From Rhynchopus sp. YZ270_cl-10 (taxonomy: Eukaryota; Euglenozoa; Diplonemea; Diplonemida; Diplonemidae), in NCBI GenBank assembly GCA_964035575.1, contig OZ037861.1:1488001-1552000 (forward strand): 64,000 nucleotides of DNA, written 5' to 3'. A program made the position numbers and the translations under genes. The stretch's first letter is position 1. The number at the start of each line of letters is the position of its first letter. Positions 28,793 through 39,492 of the stretch are shown one piece after another. The notes beneath the pieces are model-generated. The model saw nothing but the letters and a program-made list of their open reading frames with translations, was not told the origin of the DNA and did no database searches.

Positions 28793-29104
28793 GACTCACA
28801 TGTTTATAAACCCATACTGACTTACATGTTTATTTGTTCACAAAAATCCCAGTTCATAAACATGTAAGTCAGTATGGCCGCTCTGGTGGCCACATGTTTT
28901 TGGGTTAACTTACGTGTTTATGAAAAACCTGACTTACATGTTTATTTGTTCACAAAATTCCCTGGGTTAATAACCATGTAAGTCAGGTTTTTCATAACCA
29001 TGTAAGTCAGGTTGGGACTACGACATGTTCATAAACCCAACCTGACTTACATGTTTATTTCTTCACAAAATTCCCAGTAAATAAACATGTAAGTCAGTAT
29101 GGCC
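28793..29104. repeat. MITE cluster with transposon-like ends
   Basis: Palindromes of CTTACATGTTTAT and its complement. The clearest unit (28812-28877) is a 66-bp hairpin bounded by CCATACTGACTTACATG and CATGTAAGTCAGTATGG, the end sequence of the large element. A second, nested set fills 28908-29104. Confidence 0.8.
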
Positions 29105-29145
29105 GGTGCGCTGGTCAGAGGTAATATGATCATCAGGTTTGCGGG

Positions 29146-29278
29146 CCGACCCCCCTGTGCGCCCGATTAGGGACCCCCCTGTGCGCCCGATTAGGAATCC
29201 CCCTGTGCGCCCGATTAGGGACCCCCTGTGCGCCCGATTAGCCTACCCCCCTGTGCGCCCGATTAGGAATCCCCCTAG
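29146..29278. repeat. Minisatellite, unit 2
   Basis: About six GTGCGCCCGATTAGG units; one fewer than in unit 1 and with other spacers. Confidence 0.85.
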
Positions 29279-29753
29279 TCACTGTGACCAGGTGCCCCTA
29301 CTAATATGCCTTACCAATATGGCCTGGGCTGTGGTATGTCGGGTGTACTACATGCTGGGACCTAAAGAGGAACCACATGCTGGAACACGGCTTTAAGCCC
29401 CCACCCATTTCAGCTGTGGTTCCTACTGTGCCCAGTCACTGTGACCAGGTGCCTGGTCAGATCTGACCAGGTACCCTTACTAATATGCCTGACCAATATG
29501 GCCAGGGGTGGTATGTCGGGTGCACAAGGGAGTTTCACGATGGGTTATCTTATGCACAGGTACAGTGGATGTAGAAAACCCACAAACCCATTGTGTGTGG
29601 GTTTTCTGGCATAGGACTGTATGGAAAGTGCACGGGTCCACCACAGTACAACCAGTCATGCACCAAGGGACACTGGCTGTTTTATCACTTTTTGAACTTT
29701 TTTAGACACTGCCAAACCTTCTCCATAATCTGAGATCTTGGGAAACAAGATAA

Positions 29754-29825
29754 GCTCGCGTGGCGCAATGGAAGCGCGTCGGTTCCCGACGCCGGAGGTT
29801 GCGGGTTCGATCCCCGCCGCGAGTA
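29754..29825 (+). tRNA. tRNA-Arg(CCG), unit 2
   Basis: Same sequence as 2126, including C33. Confidence 0.85.
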
Positions 29826-29962
29826 CTTTTTATTCATTCCAAAATATTTTTAGATTTCCTTCTTCTCAGAGATTTCTTGTCACAAAACTTTGCCAAATTG
29901 AAAATTCAGAAATGCGAAAATATCAAAAAACAGCTCCGAAATTTGAAAGCAATCAAAAAGGA

Positions 29963-30034
29963 TTCCCCCTCCGGGGTTTGAACCCGGGTCGCCTGGGTGA
30001 AAGCCAGGTATACTAACCACTGTACTAAAGGGGA
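29963..30034 (-). tRNA. tRNA-Glu(TTC), unit 2
   Basis: Same as 2335. Confidence 0.95.
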
Positions 30035-30137
30035 GGTGATACTTAGGCACAATCCAAAAAGGGTACTTTTGTGCAAGCTACACGGAGTTTCAAACGAAAA
30101 AAAAAAAAAAATGAAAAATGAAAATCCAAAAAGACAA

Positions 30138-30209
30138 GGGCTCGGCGGGGAATTGAACCCCGGACCTCTCGCACCCTAAGCGAGAATCATGCCACTAGAC
30201 CACCGAGCC
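30138..30209 (-). tRNA. tRNA-Pro(AGG), unit 2
   Basis: Same as 2505; the A-run beside it is longer here. Confidence 0.95.
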
Positions 30210-30323
30210 ACGAATTCTCTCGCATTCTCTTCGTAACGCGGCCATATGTTTCCATCATTCCTTGTGTGTGTTTTCGTTTTGAATAAGGTCCCCATGTAAA
30301 TGCTGTCTTCGCTAACAATCAGA

Positions 30324-30396
30324 TCCTCCTTGGCGCAGTCGGTAGCGCGTCAGGCTGTTAACCTGCAGGTCGTTGGTTCGAACCCAACAGGAGGAG
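30324..30396 (+). tRNA. tRNA-Asn(GTT), unit 2
   Basis: Same as 2691. Confidence 0.96.
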
Positions 30397-30650
30397 ATTT
30401 TTCATTTTTTTGAGTTTTTGACTCTATTTTTTAATTTTGAGCTAAAAATCAACGTTGTGTGTCATCTTGATGTTGAAACTATTTTTCAGGATTTCCAAGG
30501 TTGTCTCATCAAAAAAACCAAACATCTTGAATGCTGTCCTAACTTGGAGATTCGTTACCTGAAGATAAAACAGATTTTGTCAGGTTTTTTTTGAGTTTGA
30601 AAAAGTTCAGAAAAGAATGAAAAAAGGGATCAATGCAGTGTATAAAAAAA

Positions 30651-30732
30651 CGCGAACGGCAAGGTTCGAACTTGCGCATGCAGAGCACACTCGCTTAGCA
30701 GGCGAGCCCCGTAACCACTTGGGTACGTCCGC
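30651..30732 (-). tRNA. tRNA-Ser(GCT), unit 2
   Basis: Same as 3020; the flanks differ by several bases. Confidence 0.95.
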
Positions 30733-30949
30733 TTAATTACCTGTCAGTACTTAGGACGAAGCTTGTACTTTGTTTAATGACACGTTAGTGATCACTGTGG
30801 TCACGAAAAATCATCGCAATTGTGACCACCAAAAAAAATTTTTTGGGCACGATTTCGCACGCTGGTGAGCTCATTGCACAACGACCGACACACCATGTTT
30901 TCCAACAAATAAAAAAAATTCAGAAAAATTCAGGTATCAATACAAAAAG

Positions 30950-31022
30950 CACCTCCCGCGGGGCTCGAACCCGCGACCACAAGGTTAAGGGCCTTGCGCT
31001 CTACCGACTGAGCTAGGGAGGC
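30950..31022 (-). tRNA. tRNA-Lys(CTT), unit 2
   Basis: Same as 3321, with C33. Confidence 0.94.
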
Positions 31023-31124
31023 TCATATTAACTTAAATCAAAGAATCAACGTGGGGTACTTGTGTGTACCTGCAACCACCAAATTTTCCATCGTTGTTGT
31101 GTGAACAAAAGGATCCGGATTATC

Positions 31125-31196
31125 TCTCCTATGGTGTAGTGGTTAGCACCCTGGACTTTGAATCCAGTAGCCGCGGTTCAAACCCGCGTGGGAGAA
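31125..31196 (+). tRNA. tRNA-Gln(TTG), unit 2
   Basis: Same as 3496. Confidence 0.95.
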
Positions 31197-31311
31197 CTTT
31201 TCTTTTTCCAAGTGTTTTCAACATTTTTTGGAGCTTTGTCACACACATCTTCAATCTTTGCATTTGATGGCAAAAGCATAAATCACAGAAATCAAACGAA
31301 AAGGTAAAGAA

Positions 31312-31393
31312 CGCTGACGGCAGGGTTCGAACCTGCGCGGGCAGAGCCCAGTGGATTTCAAGTCCACCTCCGTAACCACTTGGATACGTCAGC
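31312..31393 (-). tRNA. tRNA-Ser(TGA), unit 2
   Basis: Same as 3683. Confidence 0.95.
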
Positions 31394-31469
31394 ATAGTTG
31401 AGGAAGCACAACGCCCCAGATCCTGAAAATGAGCACAAAAAAGAGAATCCAATCAATCCAAAAAGTAGG

Positions 31470-31541
31470 CACCCGCCGTGGGGATCGAACCCACGACCAT
31501 TGGATTAAAAGTCCAACGCTCTACCGCTGAGCTAGGCGGGC
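31470..31541 (-). tRNA. tRNA-Lys(TTT), unit 2
   Basis: Same as 3842. Confidence 0.95.
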
Positions 31542-31654
31542 ATTCGTTTTAAAGGAAAGAGTCAATTTCAAGGCTTGTTGCGTTCTTGAAAAAAATTTAC
31601 AAAAAGACGAACAGAATGTGCCCCAAGTACGTCTCCTTGAGGGACATTTATCAG

Positions 31655-31726
31655 GGGCGTTTAGCTCAGTGGTAGAGCGCCCGTTCTGCATACGGGAGGC
31701 CGAGGGTTCGAACCCCTCAATGTCCA
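31655..31726 (+). tRNA. tRNA-Ala(TGC), unit 2
   Basis: Same as 4029, with C33. Confidence 0.95.
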
Positions 31727-31814
31727 TTTTTTTGCCATATTTTGTTGATTATTTTTTGGTTGGGCCAGTCAAATACACAAAAATATGAACTGACATCATT
31801 GTGCAGTGCCTGCG

Positions 31815-32420
31815 ATGAGGATGTGTGTGATGGTCCAATTGGCGAGTCTGACCTTATAATGCGTTCAGGAACATCCAAATGACCCATTTTCCCAACGTTT
31901 TCACATTTTTGAGCATTTTGCTATTACGCAATAGTGGTACAATAGGCATTTTACTGGGTCATTTTAACCAACTCTATCAGGACACTTCTGATGCTCCAAT
32001 TGGCGATTCTGACCTCATAATGGCTTCATGAGCAGCCGAATAACCCGATTTCCCAATATTTTCACATTTTTGAACATTTTGCCATTCGTGGAATGGTGGC
32101 ACAAAAGTCATTTTAGTGGGTCATTTTCGCCAACTCGATCAGGGCACTTCTGGTGCTCCAATTTGCGGTTCTGACCTCATAATGGATTCAAGAGCACCCA
32201 AATAACCCATTTTCCCAACGTTTTCACATTTTAGACTATTTTTGCTATTGCGGAATGGCAGTACAATAGGCAGTTTACTGGGTCATTTTCGCCAACTCGA
32301 TCAGGATACTTCTGATGCTCTAATCACATCGTTTAACCTCATAATGCATTCAGGAGCACTCAAATAACCCATTTTCCCAATGTTTTCGCATTTTTGACCA
32401 CTTTGCTGTTGCAGAGTATC
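31815..32420. repeat. Satellite of about 165 bp, unit 2
   Basis: Counterpart of 4200-4800 with a few substitutions. Confidence 0.85.
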
Positions 32421-32511
32421 AGTAAGATGAGGTCATGCAAATACAGTTTTGTGCACAATAGAAAAAAATAGTGTGTACCCCAGCTTGGCGATTCCTTTCG
32501 TCATTATTGTC

Positions 32512-32584
32512 GGTCGTGTAGCTCAGTCGGTAGAGCATTGGTCTAATAAGCCAACGGTCCCAGGTTCGAGCCCTGTCACGACCA
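32512..32584 (+). tRNA. tRNA-Ile(AAT), unit 2
   Basis: Same as 4886. Confidence 0.95.
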
Positions 32585-32662
32585 ATACTTTTTCTACTAC
32601 TTTGACTTCATTCACTTCAAAAAATGTTGGCCGTGTAAAAAATATGCATACCCTAAAACAAG

Positions 32663-32669
32663 GCCTCTT

Positions 32670-32718
<49 letters not shown>

Positions 32719-32735
32719 AATCCCAGGTGGAGGCA
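32663..32735 (+). tRNA. tRNA-Phe(GAA), unit 2
   Basis: Same as 5039, including the 7:66 mismatch. Confidence 0.94.
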
Positions 32736-33391
32736 CTTCTCTTTTTTTTCCCCTCAGCTCTAATAACAATTTTCAAGGTGCGCTGTGTTACCACATTGAA
32801 AAAGTGCGCTGTGCTACTACATTGGAAAAGTGCGCTGTGCTACTACATCCCAATTTTTTGGACGAAATTTTTTTGGTATGTCGGGCACACAGCGCAGACC
32901 CCGATATGGGCGCACAGAACCCCCCCCATTGTGGGCGCACAGAACAGGCCCTCCGTTGTGGGCGCACAGCTCACTGTGTGCTGTGCAAGTTTCAGCATAT
33001 GGCTTCTGGCAACAAAAACTTAAAAAAAATTTTGGCCGAAAATTATTTTTTGGCCTGCAATCAGGTTGAGCTGAGATGCTATGTAACATGTAAGTCAGTC
33101 AGTCTGTTTCATGTTCCCACTGATCAAAGTTCGTTCGAGATGGAAAGGACTGAAAAGGAAGCACATGTGGAAATGTTAAGGAATCCCCACCCATTTCCGC
33201 ATGTGCTTCCGGCAACAAAAACTGATTGCTCCGGGATTTGATTTTGGTACCATTTTTCACCAAATCCAAAAAAATTGGCAGAGTAGCACAGCCGCAAACG
33301 TTAGCATTATGACACGTGTTTGCGGATGTGCTCTCACCCCCAAAAAAAATGGGCAATACAAGGCCAAAAAACAAACACACAAAAAGAAGTG
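32736..33391. other. Intergenic region, unit 2
   Basis: Counterpart of 5112-5755 with an extra GTGCGCTGTG repeat and without the GGAAGCACATGTGGAAA duplication. A 187-codon frame starts inside tRNA-Phe and is not credible as a gene. Confidence 0.6.
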
Positions 33392-33465
33392 TACACCTAT
33401 CCGGGTTTGAACCGGAGACCTCCTCGGTGTTAACGAGGCGTCATAACCAACTAGACCATAGGTGC
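33392..33465 (-). tRNA. tRNA-Val(AAC), unit 2
   Basis: Same as 5756. Confidence 0.94.
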
Positions 33466-33586
33466 TGACATTTATATGGTTCGTAGAAACGAGATGGTGT
33501 GTGCATTCACCACCCAAAACCCAAAACTGTGTCAAAATAAAAAAAATTTTGGACAGAAGAAAATGGGAATATGGGTACAAAACGAA

Positions 33587-33658
33587 GGCTTAGTGGTCTA
33601 GTGGCATGATTCTCGCTTTGGGTGCGAGAGGTCCAGGGTTCGATTCCCTGCTGAGCCC
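33587..33658 (+). tRNA. tRNA-Pro(TGG), unit 2
   Basis: Same as 5951. Confidence 0.95.
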
Positions 33659-33765
33659 CTCTTTTTTTCGAGATTTTGTGTCACAAATTTTTTGTCAGAA
33701 AAAACAAATTGTGAAAAAACTGATTCCTTGAAAAATTGATTCTGGACAACAGAAGGAAAAAAGTG

Positions 33766-33847
33766 TGACAGGAGTGGGGTTTGAACCCACGCCTCCGAAG
33801 AGAAAGGAACTTGAGTCCTCCGCCTTAGACCTCTCGGCCATCCTGCC
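33766..33847 (-). tRNA. tRNA-Leu(CAA), unit 2
   Basis: Same as 6130. Confidence 0.94.
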
Positions 33848-33949
33848 TTGCCAACAGATTTATATTAGAAATGAAATGAGAACGGTGAGAAAGGACAACC
33901 AAAACGGAGCAAAAGGAAAAACAGAAGAAAACACAACACATAAAAAGAG

Positions 33950-34021
33950 TTCCCCGGCCGGGAATTGAACCCGGGTCTTCCGCGTGACAGGCGGAAATAC
34001 TGACCTCTATACTACCGAGGA
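33950..34021 (-). tRNA. tRNA-Asp(GTC), unit 2, intact
   Basis: Acceptor TCCTCGG/CCGGGGA, anticodon stem TCCGC/GCGGA, loop CTGTCAC giving GTC. It is the empty site for the insertions at 6367 and 60067; AAATACTG is present once. Confidence 0.95.
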
Positions 34022-34109
34022 TACAATGAAGCCTGTTTTTAAAATGAATGCGTCCAGAGAAAGTCTTCAATCACACCGAATCTGAAAAATAAAAAACAAA
34101 GAAAAGAAT

Positions 34110-34182
34110 TACCCCATGTGGGACTCGAACCCACAACCTTTGGATTAGAAGTCCAACGCGCTATCCATTGCGCCAATGGGGC
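34110..34182 (-). tRNA. tRNA-Arg(TCT), unit 2
   Basis: Same as 7889. Confidence 0.95.
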
Positions 34183-34273
34183 TTGTTTCATATTCTTTTC
34201 TTGTTTTAAGGAAGTGTCCCTTCACAGTCAACACCACCTGTAAAAATTGTGAAGGAAATTCAAAAATGAAAAG

Positions 34274-34346
34274 TACAACTAGCTGGGATTGAACCAGCGA
34301 TCTTCCGCGTGTAAGGCGGACGTCCTAACCACTAGACGATAGCTGC
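34274..34346 (-). tRNA. tRNA-Val(TAC), unit 2
   Basis: Same as 8053. Confidence 0.94.
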
Positions 34347-34447
34347 CCAAACTTAGTGAGATGTTGGCAAGGGTCTGACCAACTTTTTTTTTGGTGTGCA
34401 AAAAATTTTTTTCAGGTCAAAAAAATGGGTTCATCAAAAAGGTTATC

Positions 34448-34520
34448 TAGCAGAGATAGGTTTCGATCCTATGACCTGTGGGTTATGAGCCCACCGCGCT
34501 GACCACTGCGCCACTCTGCT
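34448..34520 (-). tRNA. Initiator tRNA-Met(CAT), unit 2
   Basis: Same as 8227. Confidence 0.94.
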
Positions 34521-34570
34521 TCTAATTACTTCCAACGATGTTTTCTACATGCCCAGCTTAAAAAAGCCTG

Positions 34571-34641
34571 TGCGACCGCCGGGAATCGAACCCGGGTCGA
34601 ACCCTTGGGAGGGGTCCATCATGCCACTAGACCACGGTCGC
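34571..34641 (-). tRNA. tRNA-Gly(CCC), unit 2
   Basis: Same as 8350; the empty site for transposon copy 6. Confidence 0.93.
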
Positions 34642-34667
34642 CTTATCAAGGGATAAAAGGGCTCGAC

Positions 34668-34740
34668 GCTCTCGTGGCCTAGTGGTTAAGGCACAGGTCT
34701 TATGAGCCTGGGATCGCGGGTTCAAACCCCGCCGGGAGCA
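34668..34740 (+). tRNA. tRNA-Ile(TAT), unit 2
   Basis: Same as 8447. Confidence 0.94.
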
Positions 34741-34820
34741 AAGCCTTTTTTTGTTCTGTGATTCATGTTCATTCCTCCTGTTCTTTCGATGACTCCTCCA
34801 GAAGTTGCAAAGGAACAGTA

Positions 34821-34902
34821 GCGGACGTATCCAAGTGGTTACGGAGGTGCACTCGAAATGCATTGGGCTCTGCCCGCGCAGGTTCAAATCCTGCCGTCCG
34901 CG
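34821..34902 (+). tRNA. tRNA-Ser(CGA), unit 2
   Basis: Same as 8602. Confidence 0.95.
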
Positions 34903-34974
34903 TTATTGCCTTTTTGCTGTGCAGGGGGAACCCTGTACATTCCACACATGGTGTTTTTTTTACTGGGGAGTAAG

Positions 34975-35560
34975 TGATTAGGGTGCGTGTGATGCTCCAA
35001 TTTGCGATTCTGACCTCATAATGCATTCAGGAGCATCCAAACATCCCATTTTCCCGTTAGTTTCCCATTTTTGACGATCTGGCTATTGCAGAATAGAGGT
35101 GAAAATGACATTTTGCTGGGTCATTTTCGCGAACTCGATTAGGACACTTCTGATGCTCTAATTTGCGGTTACAACCTCATAATGAATTCAGGAGCATCCG
35201 AATGACCCATTATCCCAACATTTTCACATTTTTGACGATTTTGCTATTGCGGAATATCCGGTGGAAAATCGGAAAATTCCATGTGTACTGTGTTTCACTG
35301 GGAGTAAGTGATTAGGACATGTGTGATGCTCCAATTTGCGGTTCCGACCTCATAATGGCTTCAGGAGCATCCAAACAACCCGTTTTCCCAACGTTTTCGC
35401 ATTTTTGACCAGTTGGGCTGTTGCGGAATAGCAGGTAAAAACGGTCATTTTGGCCACCTCGATTAGGGCACTTCTGATGCTCCAATCAAATCGTCCAACC
35501 TCATAATGCATTCAGGAGCACCCAAATAGCACATATTCCCGACATTTTCGCCTTTTTGAT
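34975..35560. repeat. Satellite of about 165 bp, unit 2
   Basis: Counterpart of 8760-9365; the first monomer differs by an indel and several substitutions. Confidence 0.8.
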
Positions 35561-35613
35561 CCTGTGTGAGCAATCCAGAACAACTTTCTGCTTCAGTAAA
35601 AAAAAAGTAAAAA

Positions 35614-35732
35614 GGATTCAAGCACCCGGACTTCCCAGCTGGTCACCCACGCCAGTACTATCCAGGCCTGCTGGTGCTTAACTTCTCAAATCAGGCGGGA
35701 TGAGGTGTATTCACCAGAGTATGGCCGAATCC
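35614..35732 (-). rRNA. 5S: 5S ribosomal RNA, gene a, unit 2
   Basis: Same as 9414. Confidence 0.95.
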
Positions 35733-35816
35733 AATACTGAGTAATGGTGGACAACATGTGAATGGGTTGCTTGTGACCTAACAACGAACCAGAAATAGAA
35801 CAGCGAACAAAAAACA

Positions 35817-35889
35817 AGGCACTAGAGGGGATCGAACCCTCGACCTCTCGCTTACTGGGCGAGCGCTCTAACCACTGAGCTATAGCGCC
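35817..35889 (-). tRNA. tRNA-Thr(AGT), unit 2
   Basis: Same as 9617, with C33. Confidence 0.94.
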
Positions 35890-36009
35890 ATGCTTTCTCT
35901 CCATCTTCTTTTCTTTGAAGGGGGTCTTTTGAAATGTACAGAACACGCATCAAAAATTTCCTTCACACCTCCGCAACGGTGAAAAAATTTTAACGAAGAA
36001 GCCTAGTAA

Positions 36010-36091
36010 GGCGAGGTGGCCGAGTGGTCTAAGGCGCTACGTTCAGGTCGTAGTCTCTTCGGGGGCGTGAGTTCAAACCTCACCCTCGTCA
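36010..36091 (+). tRNA. tRNA-Leu(CAG), unit 2
   Basis: Same as 9811. Confidence 0.95.
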
Positions 36092-36168
36092 CTTTTTCTT
36101 CGTTGTGTGATCATCTAAAACCTATTTCCGCCCAAAGCTTGTTGTTTTATAGAAGCATCATAATTGTG

Positions 36169-36240
36169 GGGCTCTTAGCTCAGTGGAAGAGCGCCCGTTC
36201 CGCATACGGGAGGCCGAGAGTTCGAACCTCTCAGGGTCCA
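36169..36240 (+). tRNA. tRNA-Ala(CGC), unit 2
   Basis: Same as 9971, with C33. Confidence 0.94.
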
Positions 36241-36314
36241 CAGTTTTTTTTCTGATTTGTTTCCTCCTGTGTAAATTGGTTCTCAGAGCTTTCACACCTT
36301 GCTCCCTAAAATGT

Positions 36315-36386
36315 GGCTGTTTAGCTCAGTGGTAGAGCACATCATCCGTAATGATGGGGTCGTGGGTTCAATCCCCACAGCGGCCT
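36315..36386 (+). tRNA. tRNA-Thr(CGT), unit 2
   Basis: Same as 10120, with C33. Confidence 0.92.
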
Positions 36387-36497
36387 AGGTTTTTTTCAGA
36401 GCTTTCCTTTCAGACCTTTACAACCTAACTTGGGGTTTGTGGGTTTGCGGTCACTGGTGCACACATGGCCTGTGGACGGGCAGGGGCAAAAAAAATT

Positions 36498-36827
36498 GGG
36501 TGCTTGCGTTGTGTGCTGGATCGGGACCACCAGTAAACTGGCAGCCCCACATCCAGTTCTAATATTTGAAGTGTGAAATAGAACGCAATCGGAAGATTAG
36601 TTTACACGAATGTAAGAATAATATCGTCATGGTAATATTCTGTACAGATTGTACGGGATTTACTATCATATGAGAGTAGTCCGTCGCAGGCCACATCGGG
36701 CCCGCAAACATGACCGGTCTTCACACAAAATTGTAAAAGAATTTTCTCAGAAGAAATGTCTTTTTCAAGTTTTTGTTGTTGCTGAACGAGTTGTTTGGTT
36801 TCGAAGTAGCACACTAACTTAGCACCC
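36498..36827 (-). ncRNA. Unidentified pol III RNA beta, unit 2
   Basis: Counterpart of 10299 with a few changes in the AT-rich 5' third; the terminal stem and 3' hairpin are unchanged. Confidence 0.8.
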
Positions 36828-36851
36828 AAACATACAGCAAACATCGGAATA

Positions 36852-36889
36852 CAAGACAGGGTCGTCTTGTTGGAGATGGGTCAGGGTCT
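36852..36889 (-). promoter_or_regulatory. Pol III upstream element for RNA beta, unit 2
   Basis: Same as 10653, except GACCCATCTCC in place of GACCCACCTCC. Confidence 0.72.
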
Positions 36890-36937
36890 GGACATCCTCA
36901 AAACCACACACCTAACACAACAGAAGAAAAGTAAAAA

Positions 36938-37056
36938 GGATTCAAGCACCCGGACTTCCCAGCTGGTCACCCACGCCAGTACTATCCAGGCCTGCTGGTG
37001 CTTAACTTCTCAAATCAGGCGGGATGAGGTGTATTCACCAGAGTATGGCCGAATCC
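36938..37056 (-). rRNA. 5S: 5S ribosomal RNA, gene b, unit 2
   Basis: Same as 10739. Confidence 0.95.
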
Positions 37057-37109
37057 AATAATAGGTCTGGATAGAAAAGCTGGGAAGACTTATTAACAGT
37101 CCGTATTTA

Positions 37110-37165
37110 CCTGAGAAGTTAGACACCTCTAAGCCTGGATAGTACTGGCGTGGGTGACCAACTGG
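37110..37165 (+). pseudogene. 5S rRNA relic, unit 2
   Basis: Counterpart of 10911; keeps GGCGTGGGTGACC where unit 1 has GGCGCGGGTGACC. Confidence 0.75.
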
Positions 37166-37261
37166 ATAAATACACCGAAAAATAGATTTAAATTGTCAGA
37201 CCGGTTCTTAGCTGTGCGCATCCATAAAAAACTAAAAAAATACTTGCGTCAGAAAATCCTA

Positions 37262-37315
37262 GTGTGTTGTACCGTGGTCCGAAATTCTTTCGGTCCCGGG
37301 TTCAACACCTGAGAC
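37262..37315 (+). pseudogene. tRNA-like relic, unit 2
   Basis: Counterpart of 11063. Confidence 0.4.
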
Positions 37316-37419
37316 GAATAATATATTTTGGTTTTTCCAGATTTTTCTCATTTTTTTGTCTCCTCACTCTTTCTGAGGATCTTCAAAATTGTCAAAAGTG
37401 AGAAATTTTTGGGAAAATG

Positions 37420-38690
37420 GCATATTTAGGGGCTCTTGAATCCATTATGAGGTCAGATGAATCAATCTGAGCATCACACATATCCTAATAGACAAAATGT
37501 CCGTTTATCAAAATACCTGAAAATGCCTCTTTATCCTATCTAAGGATGTCAGAAACCCTCAAAAGTGCAAAAATCTTGGGAATACAGGGTTTTTGGGCCA
37601 TTCTGAATCCATTGCGGGGTCGGACGATTTGATTGGAGCATCAGAAGTGTCCTAATCGGTAAAATGTCGCAAAATTGTGGGCAAAATGCCTTTATACCCT
37701 ATCTAAGCAATTAGAATATGCTCGAAAATGCAAAAATCTTGGGTATATGGGGTTTTTGGGCACATCTGAGTTCATTGCGGGGTCGCACGATCAAATTAGA
37801 GCATCACATAATGTCTAGAATTTTACCTGTGTAACAAATACCTGTATTTTGGTGTAAAATGCATACAACCATATCTGAATACCTCAAATGTGCACGAAAA
37901 TGAAGAAATCTTGGGTATATAGGGTTTTTGGGCCAATCTGAGTCAATTGCGGGGTCGCACTATCAGATCCGAGCATCACACAATACCTAGAATTTCAACT
38001 ATGCAACAAACATGTCTATTTTGGGGAAAATGGCTTATAACCATATGTAAGTAGCTTAAAAATGCTCGAAAATGCAAAAATCTTGGGAATATGGGGTTTT
38101 TGGGCACATCTGAGTTCATTGCGGGGTCGTACGATCAGATCCGAGTATCACACAATGTCTAGAATTTCAATTATGCAACAAACACCTGTATTTTGGGTAA
38201 AATGACTAATAATCATATGGAAATGTCTCAAATATGCACGAAAATGCAAAAATCTTGGGTATATGGGGTTTTTGGGCACTTTTGAGTCAATTGCGGGGTC
38301 GCACGATCAGATTAGAGCATCACATAATGTCTCAAATTTTACAGGTGCAACAAACACCTGTATTTTGGTGTAAAATGCATATAACCATATCTAAATACCT
38401 CAAATATGCACGAAAATGCATAAATCTTGGGAATATAGGGTTTTTGGGCCAATCTGAGTCAATTGCGGGGTTGCACGGTCAAATCCGAGTATCAGGCCCT
38501 CTCTACAACTTAGCTGGTGCTCAAACATTGGGGTTACAGGCAAATTTACCTGTACACAGGCATATGACCTCTGTACGAACCTTATTTTCACTCTAAAATG
38601 CATTTTTCTTGGGTATATGGGGTATTTGAGCACATCTGAGTCAATTGCGGGGTCGTACGGTCAGATCCGAGCATCACACAATGTCTAACT
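37420..38690. repeat. Satellite of about 165-175 bp (reverse orientation), unit 2
   Basis: Counterpart of 11200-12660 but about one monomer shorter. Confidence 0.85.
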
Positions 38691-38711
38691 GAGAAATATT
38701 TTGAAAAAAGT

Positions 38712-39492
38712 CGATTTTTTGGTCAAAATATTTTTCACAGAAAATCGAATTTTACTATTAAGATTGGCTTTGGGCATGACCCAGTAAGGTTACTATGGGC
38801 CCCATGGGACATATACACCCGAATACCAGGCCGTATTTTCAAAAAGTTGATAATCCCAGTATATGGTATGGCCCTGTGGTACGAAATTTTTGGCCGAAAA
38901 AATCGACCAAAAAATCGTCATTTTTCGGGGTCACGGTGACAAAAAGTTGCATTTTTTCACGAAAAATGGTCGGAATGTGACTTGAATGGGCTCTAATGGG
39001 TATATTATGCACATAACATACCTAAATTATGTCGATATTTCACCGGCGGAGCCGAAAAAATCGATTTTCAGGGTGTGCAAAACTGTAAAAATGACGAAAA
39101 TCGGAAAAATGACGATTTTTTGGTCAAAATATTTTTCACAGAAAATCGAATTTTACTATTAAGATTGGCTTTGGGCATGACCCAGTAAGGTTACTATGGG
39201 CCCCATGGGACATATACACCCGAATACCAGGCCGTATTTTCAAAAAGTTGATAATCCCAGTATATGGTATGGCCCTGTGGTACGAAATTTTTGGCCGAAA
39301 AAATCGACCAAAAAATCGTCATTTTTCGGGGTCACGGTGACAAAAAGTTGCATTTTTTCACGAAAAATGGTCGGAATGTGACTTGAATGGGCTCTAATGG
39401 GTATATTATGCACATAACATACCTAAATTATGTCGATATTTCACCGGCGGAGCCGAAAAAATCGATTTTCAGGGTGTGCAAAACTGTAAAAA
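38712..39492. repeat. 401-bp tandem satellite, two copies
   Basis: Units start at 38712 and 39113. Both read CATTTTTCGGGGTCAC where all ten unit 1 copies read CATTTTTGGGGGTCAC. Confidence 0.97.

Larger units (their letters stand above)
28578..29753. other. Intergenic region, unit 2
   Basis: Counterpart of 1129-2125, longer because it keeps the MITE cluster. No gene seen. Confidence 0.6.

Noticed and set aside
32678-33241. 187-codon open frame
   Set aside because: It begins inside tRNA-Phe and crosses direct repeats; unit 1 does not preserve it.
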